A stretch of 36,064 nt of DNA from Pseudomonas mediterranea CFBP 5447 (GCF_000774145.1 NZ_KN322961.1:146555-182618); one strand, 5' to 3'; shown: positions 15,564 to 23,723, counted from the stretch's first letter. Notes: generated from the sequence alone by a model not told the origin. Made by a program: numbers and translations.

Positions 15564-16397
15564 ATGATTCGGCTCACCGCTGAACTCACCCCGGCCGGCA
15601 CCAGTTACCTGGCGACCGGCCAAGGCCAGCCCGTGGTCTTGATCCACGGGGTGGGCCTGAACAAAGAAATGTGGGGCGGCCAGGTCGTCGGCCTGGCCAC
15701 GAAGTACCGCGTGATTGCCTACGACATGCTCGGCCATGGCGCCAGCCCACGCCCCGCCAACGGTACCGGTCTGCTCGGTTACGCCGACCAGTTGCTGGAA
15801 CTGCTCGACCACCTGCAACTGCCTCAGGCAACGGTGATCGGTTTCTCCATGGGCGGCCTGGTGGCACGTGCTTTCGCCCTGCATTACCCGCAACGCCTGC
15901 AAAGCCTGGTGGTGCTCAACAGTGTGTTCAACCGCAGCCCCGAGCAACGCGCCGGAGTCATCGCCCGTACCGCCCAGGCCGCCGAGCATGGCCCGGACGC
16001 CAATGCCGAAGCCGCGCTGTCACGCTGGTTCAGCCGCGAATACCAGGCCGCCAACCCGGCACAAATCGCGGCACTGCGCCAGACCCTGGCGAAGAACGAT
16101 CCCCAGGGTTACCTGACCACCTATGAACTGTTCGCCACCCAGGACATGTACCGCGCCGACGACCTGGGCAGCATCCAGGCGCCCACGTTGATCGCCACCG
16201 GCGAGCTGGACCCGGGCTCGACCCCGGAGATGGCCGAACAACTGGCGGCGCGTATTCCCGGTGCCGCCGTTGTCGTGCTCGCCGAACAACGGCATATGAT
16301 GCCGGTGGAGTCGCCGCGCCTGGTCAACCAAATGCTGCTGGAGTTCCTCGACAAGGCGTACTCCCAACAACATCCAATAAAGGGGATCGTTGCATGA
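15564..16397 (+). CDS. Alpha/beta-fold hydrolase
   Basis: 277-residue hydrolase with the nucleophile Ser95 in GFSMGG, the oxyanion region LIHGVGLNKEMWGG, a downstream acid in TGELDPGSTPEMAEQL and the catalytic His in AEQRHMMPVESP. No signal peptide is seen, so it is cytoplasmic. It resembles enzymes such as RutD or 3-oxoadipate enol-lactonase that hydrolyse carbamates, amides or lactones in ring-degradation pathways. The ATG at 15564 follows AGGAGCGCTCC. The last four bases overlap the start of the aldehyde dehydrogenase gene (ATGA), so the two are coupled. A role in cleaving the acyclic amide or ester formed after ring opening is a reasonable inference. Confidence 0.9.
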   Translation: MIRLTAELTPAGTSYLATGQGQPVVLIHGVGLNKEMWGGQVVGLATKYRVIAYDMLGHGASPRPANGTGLLGYADQLLELLDHLQLPQATVIGFSMGGLVARAFALHYPQRLQSLVVLNSVFNRSPEQRAGVIARTAQAAEHGPDANAEAALSRWFSREYQAANPAQIAALRQTLAKNDPQGYLTTYELFATQDMYRADDLGSIQAPTLIATGELDPGSTPEMAEQLAARIPGAAVVVLAEQRHMMPVESPRLVNQMLLEFLDKAYSQQHPIKGIVA

Positions 16398-17875
16398 CAC
16401 TCGCACGTTTCCAGATGTGCATCGGCGGTGAATGGGTCGATGCCCTGTCCGGCAAGACCTTCGAAAGCCTCAACCCGGCCCTCGCCCAGGCCTGGGCCGA
16501 ACTGCCCGATGCCGACGAAGCCGATGTCGAACGCGCCGTCCAGGCGGCACAAACGGCGTTCGACAGCCCTGCCTGGCGTGGCCTGACCGCCACCGCCCGG
16601 GGCAAATTGCTGCGCCGTCTCGGTGACTTGATCGCCGAGAACAAGGAACAACTGGCCCAGCTGGAAAGCCGCGACAACGGCAAGCTGATCCGCGAAACCC
16701 GGGGCCAGGTTGGCTATCTGCCGGAGTTCTTCCACTACACCGCCGGCCTGGCCGACAAACTCGAAGGCGGCACCCTGCCTCTCGACAAGCCGGACATGTT
16801 TGCCTACACCGTGCACGAAGCCATGGGCGTGGTGGCGGCAATCATTCCCTGGAACAGCCCGCTGTACCTGACCGCGATCAAGCTCGCTCCGGCACTGGCG
16901 GCCGGCAACACCATCGTGATCAAGCCGTCCGAACACGCCTCGGCGACCATCCTGGAACTGGCGCGCCTGGCCCTGGAAGCCGGATTTCCAGCAGGCGTGG
17001 TCAACGTCGTGACCGGTTATGGTCCGAGTACCGGCGCCGCCCTCACCCGCCATCCGCTGATTCGCAAGATCGCCTTCACCGGTGGCGCCGCCACGGCTCG
17101 CCATGTGGTGCGCAGCAGCGCGGAGAACTTCGCCAAGCTGTCCCTGGAGCTGGGGGGCAAGTCGCCCAACATCATCTTCGCCGACGCCGACCTCGACAGC
17201 GCCATCAACGGTGCGATTGCCGGGATCTACGCGGCGTCGGGCCAGAGCTGCGTGTCCGGCTCGCGACTGCTGGTGCAGGACGCGATCTACGATGAGTTCG
17301 TCTCGCGCCTGGAAGAACGCGCCAAGCGCATCCGCATCGGCAACCCGCAGGACGACAGCAGCGAAATGGGCCCGATGGCCACCGCCCAGCAGTTGGCCGT
17401 GGTCGAAGGCCTGGTCGCCGATGCCATCGCCGAGGGCGCGCGGCTGCGCCTCGGAGGCAAGCGCCCGCAGAACCTGGGTGACGGCTGGTTCTATGAGCCA
17501 ACCCTGTTCGAATGCGATCGCAATTCGATGAAGATCATGCAGGAAGAAGTCTTCGGCCCGGTAGCGTCGGTGATTCGCTTCAAGGACGAAGCCGAAGCGC
17601 TGGCCATCGCCAACGACTCGCAGTTCGGCCTCGCCGCCGGCATCTGGACCCGCGACCTCGGCCGCGCCCATCGCCTGGCCCGGGACGTGCGCTCGGGCAT
17701 CATCTGGGTCAACACCTACCGTGCCGTCTCGGCCATGGCACCTATCGGCGGCTTCAAGAACAGCGGCTACGGACGTGAAAGCGGTATCGATTCGGTGCTG
17801 GCCTACACCGAACTGAAAACGGTGTGGATCAACCTCTCTCAGGCCCCCATGCCTGACCCCTTCGTGATGCGCTAG
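16394..17875 (+). CDS. NAD(P)-dependent aldehyde dehydrogenase
   Basis: 493-residue aldehyde dehydrogenase of full family length. Catalytic residues are present: Asn154 in IPWNSP, Glu252 in LELGGKSPN and Cys286 in GQSCVSGS. The coenzyme region AFTGGAATARHV and the C-terminal PIGGFKNSGYGRESG block are also seen. The start overlaps the stop of the preceding hydrolase gene. The gene is followed 12 bases later by a flavin reductase gene. It should oxidise an aldehyde released in the catabolic pathway. The substrate cannot be read from the sequence, and it differs clearly from the second dehydrogenase at 18509. Confidence 0.93.
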   Translation: MTLARFQMCIGGEWVDALSGKTFESLNPALAQAWAELPDADEADVERAVQAAQTAFDSPAWRGLTATARGKLLRRLGDLIAENKEQLAQLESRDNGKLIRETRGQVGYLPEFFHYTAGLADKLEGGTLPLDKPDMFAYTVHEAMGVVAAIIPWNSPLYLTAIKLAPALAAGNTIVIKPSEHASATILELARLALEAGFPAGVVNVVTGYGPSTGAALTRHPLIRKIAFTGGAATARHVVRSSAENFAKLSLELGGKSPNIIFADADLDSAINGAIAGIYAASGQSCVSGSRLLVQDAIYDEFVSRLEERAKRIRIGNPQDDSSEMGPMATAQQLAVVEGLVADAIAEGARLRLGGKRPQNLGDGWFYEPTLFECDRNSMKIMQEEVFGPVASVIRFKDEAEALAIANDSQFGLAAGIWTRDLGRAHRLARDVRSGIIWVNTYRAVSAMAPIGGFKNSGYGRESGIDSVLAYTELKTVWINLSQAPMPDPFVMR

Positions 17876-17887
17876 GAGACCGCCGCC

Positions 17888-18373
17888 ATGATCGAACCCG
17901 GCATTTACAAAGAAGTCATGGGCTCGTTCCCCTCCGGCGTCACGGTGGTCACCACCCTGGACCCGGACGGGAACATCGTCGGCATCACCGCCAGCGCGTT
18001 CAGCGCGTTGTCGATCGATCCGGCGCTGGTGCTGTTCTGCCCCAACTACGCCTCAGACACCTACCCGATCCTGCGGGACAGCAAGCAGTTCGCGATTCAC
18101 CTGCTGTCCGCCGACCAGACCGCCGAGGCCTACGCCTTCGCCGGTAAAGGCAAGGACAAGGCCAACGGCATCGACTGGCACCTGAGCGACCTCGGCAACC
18201 CGATCCTGGCCAAGGCCACGGCGATCATCGAGTGCGAACTGTGGCGCGAATACGACGGCGGCGACCACGCGATCATCGTCGGCGCGGTGAAGCACCTGAT
18301 CCTGCCCGAGCAGCCGGTCACGCCGATGATCTACCACAAGGGCAAGCTGGGCGCCCTGCCCGCGCTGGGCTGA
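17888..18373 (+). CDS. Flavin reductase (FMN-binding split barrel), copy 1
   Basis: 161-residue NAD(P)H:flavin reductase of the HpaC/RutF type, supplying reduced flavin to a partner monooxygenase. Hallmarks are SFPSGVTVVTT, the FMN-binding GITASAFSALS, ALVLFCPN and the GDHAIIVGAV block. The ATG follows AGGAGACCGCCGCC. It is about 70 percent identical by eye, without gaps, to the second reductase at 29842, which lies just before the LLM monooxygenase. Having two such reductases in one regulon suggests either two flavin-dependent oxygenation steps or a recent duplication. A REP-type palindrome follows this gene. Confidence 0.92.
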   Translation: MIEPGIYKEVMGSFPSGVTVVTTLDPDGNIVGITASAFSALSIDPALVLFCPNYASDTYPILRDSKQFAIHLLSADQTAEAYAFAGKGKDKANGIDWHLSDLGNPILAKATAIIECELWREYDGGDHAIIVGAVKHLILPEQPVTPMIYHKGKLGALPALG

Positions 18374-18385
18374 GCCGAACACCTC

Positions 18386-18475
18386 GTGGCGAGGGAGCTT
18401 GCTCCCGCTGGGCTGCAAAGCAGCCCCAAGAGCAGGGCCGCTGCGCGCCCCAGCGGGAGCAAGCTCCCTCGCCAC
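18386..18475. repeat. Long REP-type inverted repeat
   Basis: A perfect 27-base inverted repeat (arms 18386-18412 and 18449-18475, starting GTGGCGAGGGAGCTTGCTCC) with a 36-base GC-rich loop. It is a different REP subtype from the others in the window and lies within the operon, between the flavin reductase and the next dehydrogenase, where it may damp downstream expression or stabilise the upstream transcript. Confidence 0.88.
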
Positions 18476-18508
18476 AGGTTCTCTTACCTACTAATTTCAG
18501 GAGCCGGC

Positions 18509-19960
18509 ATGAGTCCAGCAGCCTCGCAACTGTTCCGCCAGCAGGCCTACATCGACGGCCAATGGCTGGAAGCACCCGATGGCGCCTGCCAGGAAATTTT
18601 CAACCCGGCCAACGGCGAGTTGATCGGCCGGGTGCCGAACCTGGGCGCCGAACACGCCCGCCAGGCCATCGCCGCCGCCAACAGGGCCTGGCCGGCCTGG
18701 CGCGGGCTGATTGCCAAGGAGCGCAGCCAGATTCTCAAGCGCTGGCACGCGCTGATGCTTGAAAACGCCGACGCGCTGGCAGAAATCCTTACACTCGAAC
18801 AAGGCAAGCCGTTGGCCGAAGCCAAGGGCGAAATCCTCTACGCCGCCAGCTTCATCGAATGGTTTGCCGAAGAAGCCAAGCGCATCTATGGCGACACCAT
18901 TCCCAGCCATAAAGGCGATGCCCGCATCGTGGTGAGCAAGGCGCCCATCGGTGTCGTCGCGGCGATCACCCCGTGGAACTTCCCGGCGGCGATGATCACC
19001 CGCAAGGCCGGCCCCGCCCTGGCCGCCGGCTGTCCCTGCATCGTCAAGCCTGCGCCGGAAACGCCGTTCTCGGCCTTGGCCATGGCGACCCTGGCGGAAC
19101 AGGCCGGGATTCCTCCGGGGATCTTCAACGTGATGACCGGTGACGCCGTGGCCATCGGCGGCGAACTGACCGGCAGTCCACTGGTGCGCAAGCTGTCGTT
19201 CACCGGCTCCACCGCCATCGGCAAACTGCTGATGGCCCAGTGCGCCCCGACCTTGAAGAAGGTTTCGCTGGAGCTGGGCGGCAATGCCCCCTTTATCGTC
19301 TTCGACGATGCCGACCTGGAACGCGCGGTGGACGGTGCACTGATCGCCAAGTTCCGCAATGCCGGGCAGACCTGTGTCTGCGTCAATCGCTTCCTGGTGC
19401 AGGACGGCATTCATGATGCATTTGTCGCACGGCTGTCCGAGCGCGTGGCGCAACTGAAAGTCGGCAGCGGCTTCGAGGCGGGCGTCAGCCAGGGGCCGCT
19501 GATCAACGAACGGGCCGTCGCCAAGGTCGAGGACCATGTCCAGGACGCCCTCGCCCACGGTGCCCGGGTGCTCTGCGGCGGCGAACGCCATGCCTTGGGT
19601 CACGGTTTCTTCCAGCCGACGGTGCTGGCCGGCGTCACGACGCAGATGAAAGTCGCCCGGGAAGAAACCTTCGGGCCGCTGGCAGCGGTCTTTCGCTTCG
19701 ACAGCGAGGCCCAGGCCGTGGAGATGGCCAACGACACCGATTCCGGGCTCGCCGCCTATTGCTACACCCGCGACCTGGGCCGGGCCTGGCGCATGAGCGA
19801 GGCGCTGGAATACGGCATGGTCGGGATCAATGAAGGGCTGATTTCAACCGAAGTAGCCCCGTTCGGCGGCGTCAAGACCTCGGGCCTGGGGCGCGAAGGC
19901 TCCAAATACGGCATCGAGGATTACCTTGAACTCAAATACACCCTGATGGGCGGGCTCTGA
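18509..19960 (+). CDS. NAD-dependent succinate-semialdehyde dehydrogenase family protein
   Basis: 483-residue aldehyde dehydrogenase of the GabD/succinate-semialdehyde subfamily. Catalytic residues are Asn157 (TPWNFP), Glu255 (LELGGNAP) and Cys289 (NAGQTCVC). The vicinal second Cys in GQTCVC and the KPAPETPFSA and FTGSTAIGKLL blocks are typical of this group. The start at 18509 has AGGAG six bases upstream; the in-frame extension to 18386 is made of REP sequence and was rejected. Oxidation of a C4 or C5 semialdehyde to a dicarboxylate is expected, which suits the last steps of ring catabolism feeding the TCA cycle. The exact substrate is inference. Confidence 0.92.
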   Translation: MSPAASQLFRQQAYIDGQWLEAPDGACQEIFNPANGELIGRVPNLGAEHARQAIAAANRAWPAWRGLIAKERSQILKRWHALMLENADALAEILTLEQGKPLAEAKGEILYAASFIEWFAEEAKRIYGDTIPSHKGDARIVVSKAPIGVVAAITPWNFPAAMITRKAGPALAAGCPCIVKPAPETPFSALAMATLAEQAGIPPGIFNVMTGDAVAIGGELTGSPLVRKLSFTGSTAIGKLLMAQCAPTLKKVSLELGGNAPFIVFDDADLERAVDGALIAKFRNAGQTCVCVNRFLVQDGIHDAFVARLSERVAQLKVGSGFEAGVSQGPLINERAVAKVEDHVQDALAHGARVLCGGERHALGHGFFQPTVLAGVTTQMKVAREETFGPLAAVFRFDSEAQAVEMANDTDSGLAAYCYTRDLGRAWRMSEALEYGMVGINEGLISTEVAPFGGVKTSGLGREGSKYGIEDYLELKYTLMGGL

Positions 19961-19981
19961 GCCCCGCGGGAGACACGGAAA

Positions 19982-20371
19982 ATGAGCAATGAAAAATACG
20001 CGAAAGGCTTGAAGATCCGCACCCAGGTGCTGGGCGAAGCCTATGTGAAGCGTTCCATCGAAAACGCTGACGACTTCACCCGGCCATTGCAGGAAATGGT
20101 CACCGAATACTGCTGGGGTCACGTCTGGGGCCGCGAGGGTTTGTCGCTCAAGGAACGCAGCATGATAAACTTGGCCATGATTTCGGCCCTCAATCGGCCT
20201 CACGAGCTCAAACTGCATGTACGCGGCGCCTTGCGCAATGGCCTGAGTCGTGAACAAATACGCGAAATCCTGCTTCAGGTCGGTATTTATTGCGGTGTAC
20301 CCGCAGCCGTCGACAGTTTCCGGCTCGCCCGTGAAGCCTTCGCTGAAGCCGATGCCGAGGCCTCCAGTTAA
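19982..20371 (+). CDS. Carboxymuconolactone decarboxylase-like protein
   Basis: 129-residue small helical protein of the carboxymuconolactone decarboxylase (CMD/PcaC) family. It shows GLKIRTQVLGEAYV near the start, EYCWGHVWGREGLSLKERS with Cys44 and His47, and the LHVRGALRNGLSREQIRE and YCGVPAAVDSFR blocks. It lacks the CxxC of AhpD peroxidase relatives, so a decarboxylase or isomerase-like activity is more likely than peroxidase. The ATG follows GGGAGACACGGAAA, 21 bases after the dehydrogenase gene. It is the last gene before a terminator and probably belongs to the catabolic operon. Confidence 0.88.
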   Translation: MSNEKYAKGLKIRTQVLGEAYVKRSIENADDFTRPLQEMVTEYCWGHVWGREGLSLKERSMINLAMISALNRPHELKLHVRGALRNGLSREQIREILLQVGIYCGVPAAVDSFRLAREAFAEADAEASS

Positions 20372-20387
20372 CCTTGGCTGTTTTTGC

Positions 20388-20424
20388 AAAGAGCACGTGA
20401 CGATGATCGACGTGCTCTTTTTGC
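20388..20424 (+). terminator. Rho-independent terminator before the GntR gene
   Basis: A perfect 11-base stem (AAAGAGCACGT at 20388-20398 with ACGTGCTCTTT at 20410-20420), an 11-base loop and a T-run. It ends the operon 14928-20371 and lies 30 bases upstream of the regulator, which must rely on read-through or its own promoter. Confidence 0.9.
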
Positions 20425-20452
20425 ATGGACAGCCACCTAAAGAGCAACGCCC

Positions 20453-21205
20453 ATGAAACGCCTGCCACTCGACGACAGCTTCAAGGTCAATCGCAACCCC
20501 GTTACCCTGCGCGAGATCGTGCTGGATAAGCTGCGAAGCGCCATCATGAACTTCCAGCTCCTGCCGGGAGATCGTCTGGTCGAGCGCGATCTGTGCGATC
20601 GCCTGGGCGTGAGCCGCACGTCGGTGCGCGAAGCCTTGCGTCACCTGGAGTCCGAAGGCCTGGTGGAATTCGCCGACGCCAAGGGCCCACGGGTCGCGAT
20701 CATCACCCTGGACGATGCCGGCGATATCTATGAGCTGCGTTGCGTGTTGGAAGGGCTGATCGTCCAGCTATTCACACTGCGCGCCAGCGCCAAGGACATC
20801 AAGGCCCTCGAAAAGGCCCTGAAGGAAAACCGGGAGGCCCTCAAGGACGGCGAGCTGCAACAGGTGCTCGATTCGGTACAGGGTTTCTACGATGTGCTGC
20901 TCGAAGGCTCCGGCAACCATGTGGCCGCCACCCAGTTGCGCCAGTTGCAGGCGCGCATCAGCTACCTGCGGGCCACCTCGGTGTCCCAGGAAAACCGCCG
21001 CGGCGCCAGCAACCAGGAGATGGAACGCATCGTCGAGGCCATCAAGAGCGGCGATCCGCTGGCCGCCCACCAAGCTTCGGTGGACCACGTACGGGCCGCG
21101 GCCAAGGTTGCGCTGGAATACCTCAAGCGCAAGCAGGAAGAGACCGGCGATATCCCTGAAATCACGGTCCCCATCGCCCTGAAAGAACCTCGCATAGGAC
21201 ACTGA
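20453..21205 (+). CDS. GntR family transcriptional regulator (FadR/FCD subfamily)
   Basis: 250-residue DNA-binding regulator. A winged helix-turn-helix spans residues about 18-80 (VLDKLRSAIMNFQLLPGDRL, then DLCDRLGVSRTSVREALRHL, then EGLVEF). An FCD effector domain of helices follows, starting YELRCVLEGLI. In the FCD metal motif the usual Phe-His is Phe-Tyr here (QGFYDVLLEGSGN), so metal or ligand binding may differ from typical members. It is the only regulator in the catabolic island, and the GTATAC-centred palindromes before the surrounding transcription units are its likely operators. No such palindrome occurs before its own gene. GntR/FCD proteins usually repress until a pathway acid binds. 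Confidence 0.93.
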   Translation: MKRLPLDDSFKVNRNPVTLREIVLDKLRSAIMNFQLLPGDRLVERDLCDRLGVSRTSVREALRHLESEGLVEFADAKGPRVAIITLDDAGDIYELRCVLEGLIVQLFTLRASAKDIKALEKALKENREALKDGELQQVLDSVQGFYDVLLEGSGNHVAATQLRQLQARISYLRATSVSQENRRGASNQEMERIVEAIKSGDPLAAHQASVDHVRAAAKVALEYLKRKQEETGDIPEITVPIALKEPRIGH

Positions 21206-21206
21206 C

Positions 21207-21770
21207 ATGTTCAGCCCGAGCTTTTGTCCAAAGTGTGGCGGCAGCGACCTGAGTCAACGCCTGCCGGCGGGCGATACCCATGAGCGGCTGATGTGTGGCG
21301 GCTGCGGCTACATCCACTACGTCAACCCGAAGATCATTGCCGGCTGCATCATCGAGCAGGACGGCAAGTACCTGTTGTGCCAGCGCGCCATCCCCCCACG
21401 TCCGGGCACCTGGACCCTGCCGGCCGGCTTCATGGAAGGCAACGAGACCACCGAGCAGGCGGCGTTGCGGGAAGTCTGGGAGGAAACCGGCGTGCGCGCG
21501 GACATCGTCTCGCCCTACTCGATCTTCAGCGTGCCGAAGATCAGCGAGGTGTACATCATCTTCCGCGCCGTCGCGCTGGAAATCACCGGCCAGTTCGGCC
21601 CGGAAACCCTCGCCTGCCAGTTCTTCGCCCCAGAGGACATTCCCTGGGACAGCATCTACTACCCGGCCATCCGCCAGATCCTCGAACGTTACATCGAGGA
21701 GCGCCAGGCCGGGGTCTACGGCATCTACATCGGCAACGACGACAGCGGCAAGATCCACTTCATCCGCTGA
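21207..21770 (+). CDS. Nudix hydrolase with N-terminal zinc ribbon
   Basis: 187-residue protein. A zinc ribbon is formed by Cys7, Cys10, Cys30 and Cys33. The Nudix box at residues 74-96 (GFMEGNETTEQAALREVWEETGV) matches the consensus GX5EX7REUXEEXGU. Such enzymes hydrolyse nucleoside diphosphate-linked compounds such as NADH, FAD or ADP-ribose. It starts one base after the regulator's stop and is certainly co-transcribed with it. The presence of RibBA and flavin reductases in the same island makes FAD a plausible substrate, yielding FMN for the LLM monooxygenase, but NADH or an unrelated nucleotide cannot be excluded. Confidence 0.9.
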   Translation: MFSPSFCPKCGGSDLSQRLPAGDTHERLMCGGCGYIHYVNPKIIAGCIIEQDGKYLLCQRAIPPRPGTWTLPAGFMEGNETTEQAALREVWEETGVRADIVSPYSIFSVPKISEVYIIFRAVALEITGQFGPETLACQFFAPEDIPWDSIYYPAIRQILERYIEERQAGVYGIYIGNDDSGKIHFIR

Positions 21771-21807
21771 CGGCGGTCACAACATTCGGAAATGACGCAA
21801 AACCTGT

Positions 21808-21895
21808 CCCTCGCTCGGACGAGCGCTATCGCCACTAAGTCAGACTGCGATGTCGAATGACAGGCCGCCATCGCGAGCAGGCTCGCTCCCACAGG
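21808..21895. repeat. REP pair
   Basis: A degenerate left element (CTCGCTCGGACGAGCGCTATCG) and a standard right element (CATCGCGAGCAGGCTCGCTC) in inverted orientation, between converging genes. Confidence 0.75.
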
Positions 21896-21913
21896 TGAAG
21901 CCGACACCGGCGC

Positions 21914-22210
21914 CTACAGAGGCGCCACGCCCTCGACGATGATCACCTCGGCCCGGGCCACATCCTTGCGGTGGCGCTTGGCCTCCTGGTACTGCTCCGA
22001 GTGATAACAGGCCAGCGCCTGCTCGTAGGAATCGAATTCGATCACCACGCTGCGCTGCGGCGTGGCCCTGCCCTCCATCGCCTCGCTACGCCCGCCCCGG
22101 GCCAACATCCGACCGCCATACAAGGCGAACGCCGCCGGAGCCCGTTGGGTGTATTGGCTATATTGATCAGGGTCGGTGACATCCACATGGGCAATCCAGT
22201 ACGCCTTCAT
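21914..22210 (-). CDS. DUF1330 domain protein
   Basis: 98-residue small protein of the DUF1330 family (dimeric ferredoxin-like alpha+beta fold), beginning MKAYWIAHVDVTDPDQYSQY and containing the typical VVIEFDSYEQALACYHSEQY motif. The family often accompanies catabolic genes; it has no proven activity. It is transcribed divergently from the ribBA gene, with operator site B only 27 bases from its start, so both should be co-regulated. The ribosome site is GAGAGGTCACT upstream of the ATG. Confidence 0.9.
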   Translation of the reverse strand: MKAYWIAHVDVTDPDQYSQYTQRAPAAFALYGGRMLARGGRSEAMEGRATPQRSVVIEFDSYEQALACYHSEQYQEAKRHRKDVARAEVIIVEGVAPL

Positions 22211-22232
22211 AGTGACCTCTCGGGTTGATTTG

Positions 22233-22248
22233 TATTATGGTATACCAC
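22233..22248 (+). promoter_or_regulatory. GntR-type operator, site B
   Basis: TATTATGGTATACCAC lies between the divergent DUF1330 and ribBA genes, placed to control both: 27 bases from one start and 46 from the other. The core TGGTATACCA is a perfect palindrome. Confidence 0.75.
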
Positions 22249-22293
22249 AACCAGCTTCCATCATGCATCCCATCCTGACAAAGAGAGCCCCAC

Positions 22294-23403
22294 ATGGCCT
22301 TTAACAGTATTCAAGAAATCATCGAAGACTACCGCCAGGGCAAGATGGTGTTGTTGGTGGACGATGAAGACCGGGAAAACGAAGGTGACCTGCTGCTGGC
22401 CGCCGATTGCTGCAGCGCCCAGGCCATCAGTTTCATGGCCCGGGAAGCCCGCGGGCTGATCTGCCTGACCTTGACCGACGAACACTGCCAGCGCCTGGGG
22501 CTCGAACAGATGGTCCCGAGCAATGGCAGCGTGTTCAGCACGGCGTTCACGGTGTCCATCGAGGCCGCCACCGGCGTGACCACCGGCATCTCCGCCGCCG
22601 ACCGGGCGCGCACCGTGGCCGCAGCCGTCGCCACCGATGCCGGCCCCGCCGATATCGTCCAGCCGGGGCATATCTTCCCGCTGCGCGCCCGGGAAGGTGG
22701 TGTCCTGACCCGTGCCGGGCATACCGAAGCCGGCTGCGACCTGGCGCGCCTGGCCGGTTTCACGCCAGCGTCGGTGATCGTCGAAGTGATGAACGACGAC
22801 GGCACCATGGCCCGCCGCCCGGACCTGGAAGTATTCGCCCGTAAACACGGGATCAAGATCGGCACCATCGCCGACCTGATCCACTATCGCCTGAGCACCG
22901 AACACACCGTGGTACGCATCGGCGAACGGGAACTGCCCACCGTGCACGGCACCTTCCGGCTGTTCACCTTTGAAGACCGCATCGAGGGTGGCGTGCACAT
23001 GGCGATGGTCATGGGCAACATCCGCCGGGAAGAACCCACCTTGGTGCGAGTCCATGTCATCGACCCGCTGCGGGACCTGGTGGGCGCCGAATACAACGGC
23101 CCGTCCAACTGGACACTCTGGGCGGCCCTGCAACGGGTCGCCGAAGAAGGCTGCGGCGTGGTGGTCGTCCTGGCCAACCACGAATCCTCCCAGGCGCTGC
23201 TCGAACGCGTGCCGCAGCTCACCCAGCCACCACGCCAGTTCAGCCGTTCCCAGTCTCGCATCTATTCAGAAGTCGGTACCGGGGCGCAGATCCTCCAGGA
23301 CCTGGGCGTCGGCAAGCTGCGCCACCTGGGACCACCGCTCAAGTACGCCGGTTTGACCGGGTACGACCTGGAGGTGGTGGAGAGCATTCCGTTCACTGGA
23401 TAA
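22294..23403 (+). CDS. ribBA: RibBA-type protein: DHBP synthase with degenerate GTP cyclohydrolase II domain
   Basis: 369-residue protein. The N-terminal 3,4-dihydroxy-2-butanone 4-phosphate synthase domain is intact: VDDEDRENEGDLLLAADC, the RAREGGVLTRAGHTEAGCDL region and LTLTDEHCQRLGL. The C-terminal GTP cyclohydrolase II-like domain (from about residue 208) lacks the zinc Cys cluster of active enzymes (SECxTGD...RCDCG); instead it reads HVIDPLRDLVGAEYNGPSNW. The second half is therefore probably structural or regulatory, as in other pseudomonad RibB proteins. The protein would make the four-carbon precursor of riboflavin from ribulose 5-phosphate. Its place behind operator site B in a cluster full of flavin-using enzymes suggests that the cell raises FMN supply when the pathway is induced. 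Confidence 0.92.
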   Translation: MAFNSIQEIIEDYRQGKMVLLVDDEDRENEGDLLLAADCCSAQAISFMAREARGLICLTLTDEHCQRLGLEQMVPSNGSVFSTAFTVSIEAATGVTTGISAADRARTVAAAVATDAGPADIVQPGHIFPLRAREGGVLTRAGHTEAGCDLARLAGFTPASVIVEVMNDDGTMARRPDLEVFARKHGIKIGTIADLIHYRLSTEHTVVRIGERELPTVHGTFRLFTFEDRIEGGVHMAMVMGNIRREEPTLVRVHVIDPLRDLVGAEYNGPSNWTLWAALQRVAEEGCGVVVVLANHESSQALLERVPQLTQPPRQFSRSQSRIYSEVGTGAQILQDLGVGKLRHLGPPLKYAGLTGYDLEVVESIPFTG

Positions 23404-23422
23404 CTCCGAGATCACACCGAAA

Positions 23423-23517
23423 CCCTGTGGGAGCGAGCCTGCTCGCGATAGCGGTCGTTCAGTCACTGAAAAACCGAATGTCAGGCAGCTATCGCGAGCA
23501 GGCTCGCTCCCACAGGG
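23423..23517. repeat. REP pair
   Basis: Two full inverted REP elements, CCTGTGGGAGCGAGCCTGCT and its complement, after the ribBA stop codon. The pair separates ribBA from the ABC transporter operon. Confidence 0.92.
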
Positions 23518-23597
23518 CCGGTGGCTGCCTCGGAAAAAATCACAAGAAAATCTGCCTTGGACAGATAGCCGGTAAGGCAAAATGCTTGCAGAAAGTT

Positions 23598-23622
23598 TGG
23601 AATACCATAATATGATATTCCA
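23598..23622. promoter_or_regulatory. GntR-type operator, site C (extended palindrome)
   Basis: The 25-base segment from TGGAATACCA to TGATATTCCA is an almost complete inverted repeat, centred on ATAATAT. Read on the minus strand its left part is TATTATGGTATTCCA, the motif found at the other sites. It lies 150 bases upstream of the ABC transporter genes and probably binds two overlapping dimers. Confidence 0.7.
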
Positions 23623-23723
23623 TAGACCGAACGCGTCAGCCAAGTGCGCCCGGCAGGGAAAGCACAGCCATCCAGCCCTTGGCACGGTCCTGCAAAGCCA
23701 GATGGACCTATAGCTCCCGATAA

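Noticed and set aside
14874..15989. 371-codon minus-strand frame opposite the AA_synth and hydrolase genes
   Set aside because: It is antisense to two well-supported genes, covers an operator, and its composition (Gly, Val, His, Asp rich) is typical of antisense frames.
16121..17671. 516-codon minus-strand frame opposite the aldehyde dehydrogenase
   Set aside because: Antisense shadow of a gene with complete catalytic motifs.
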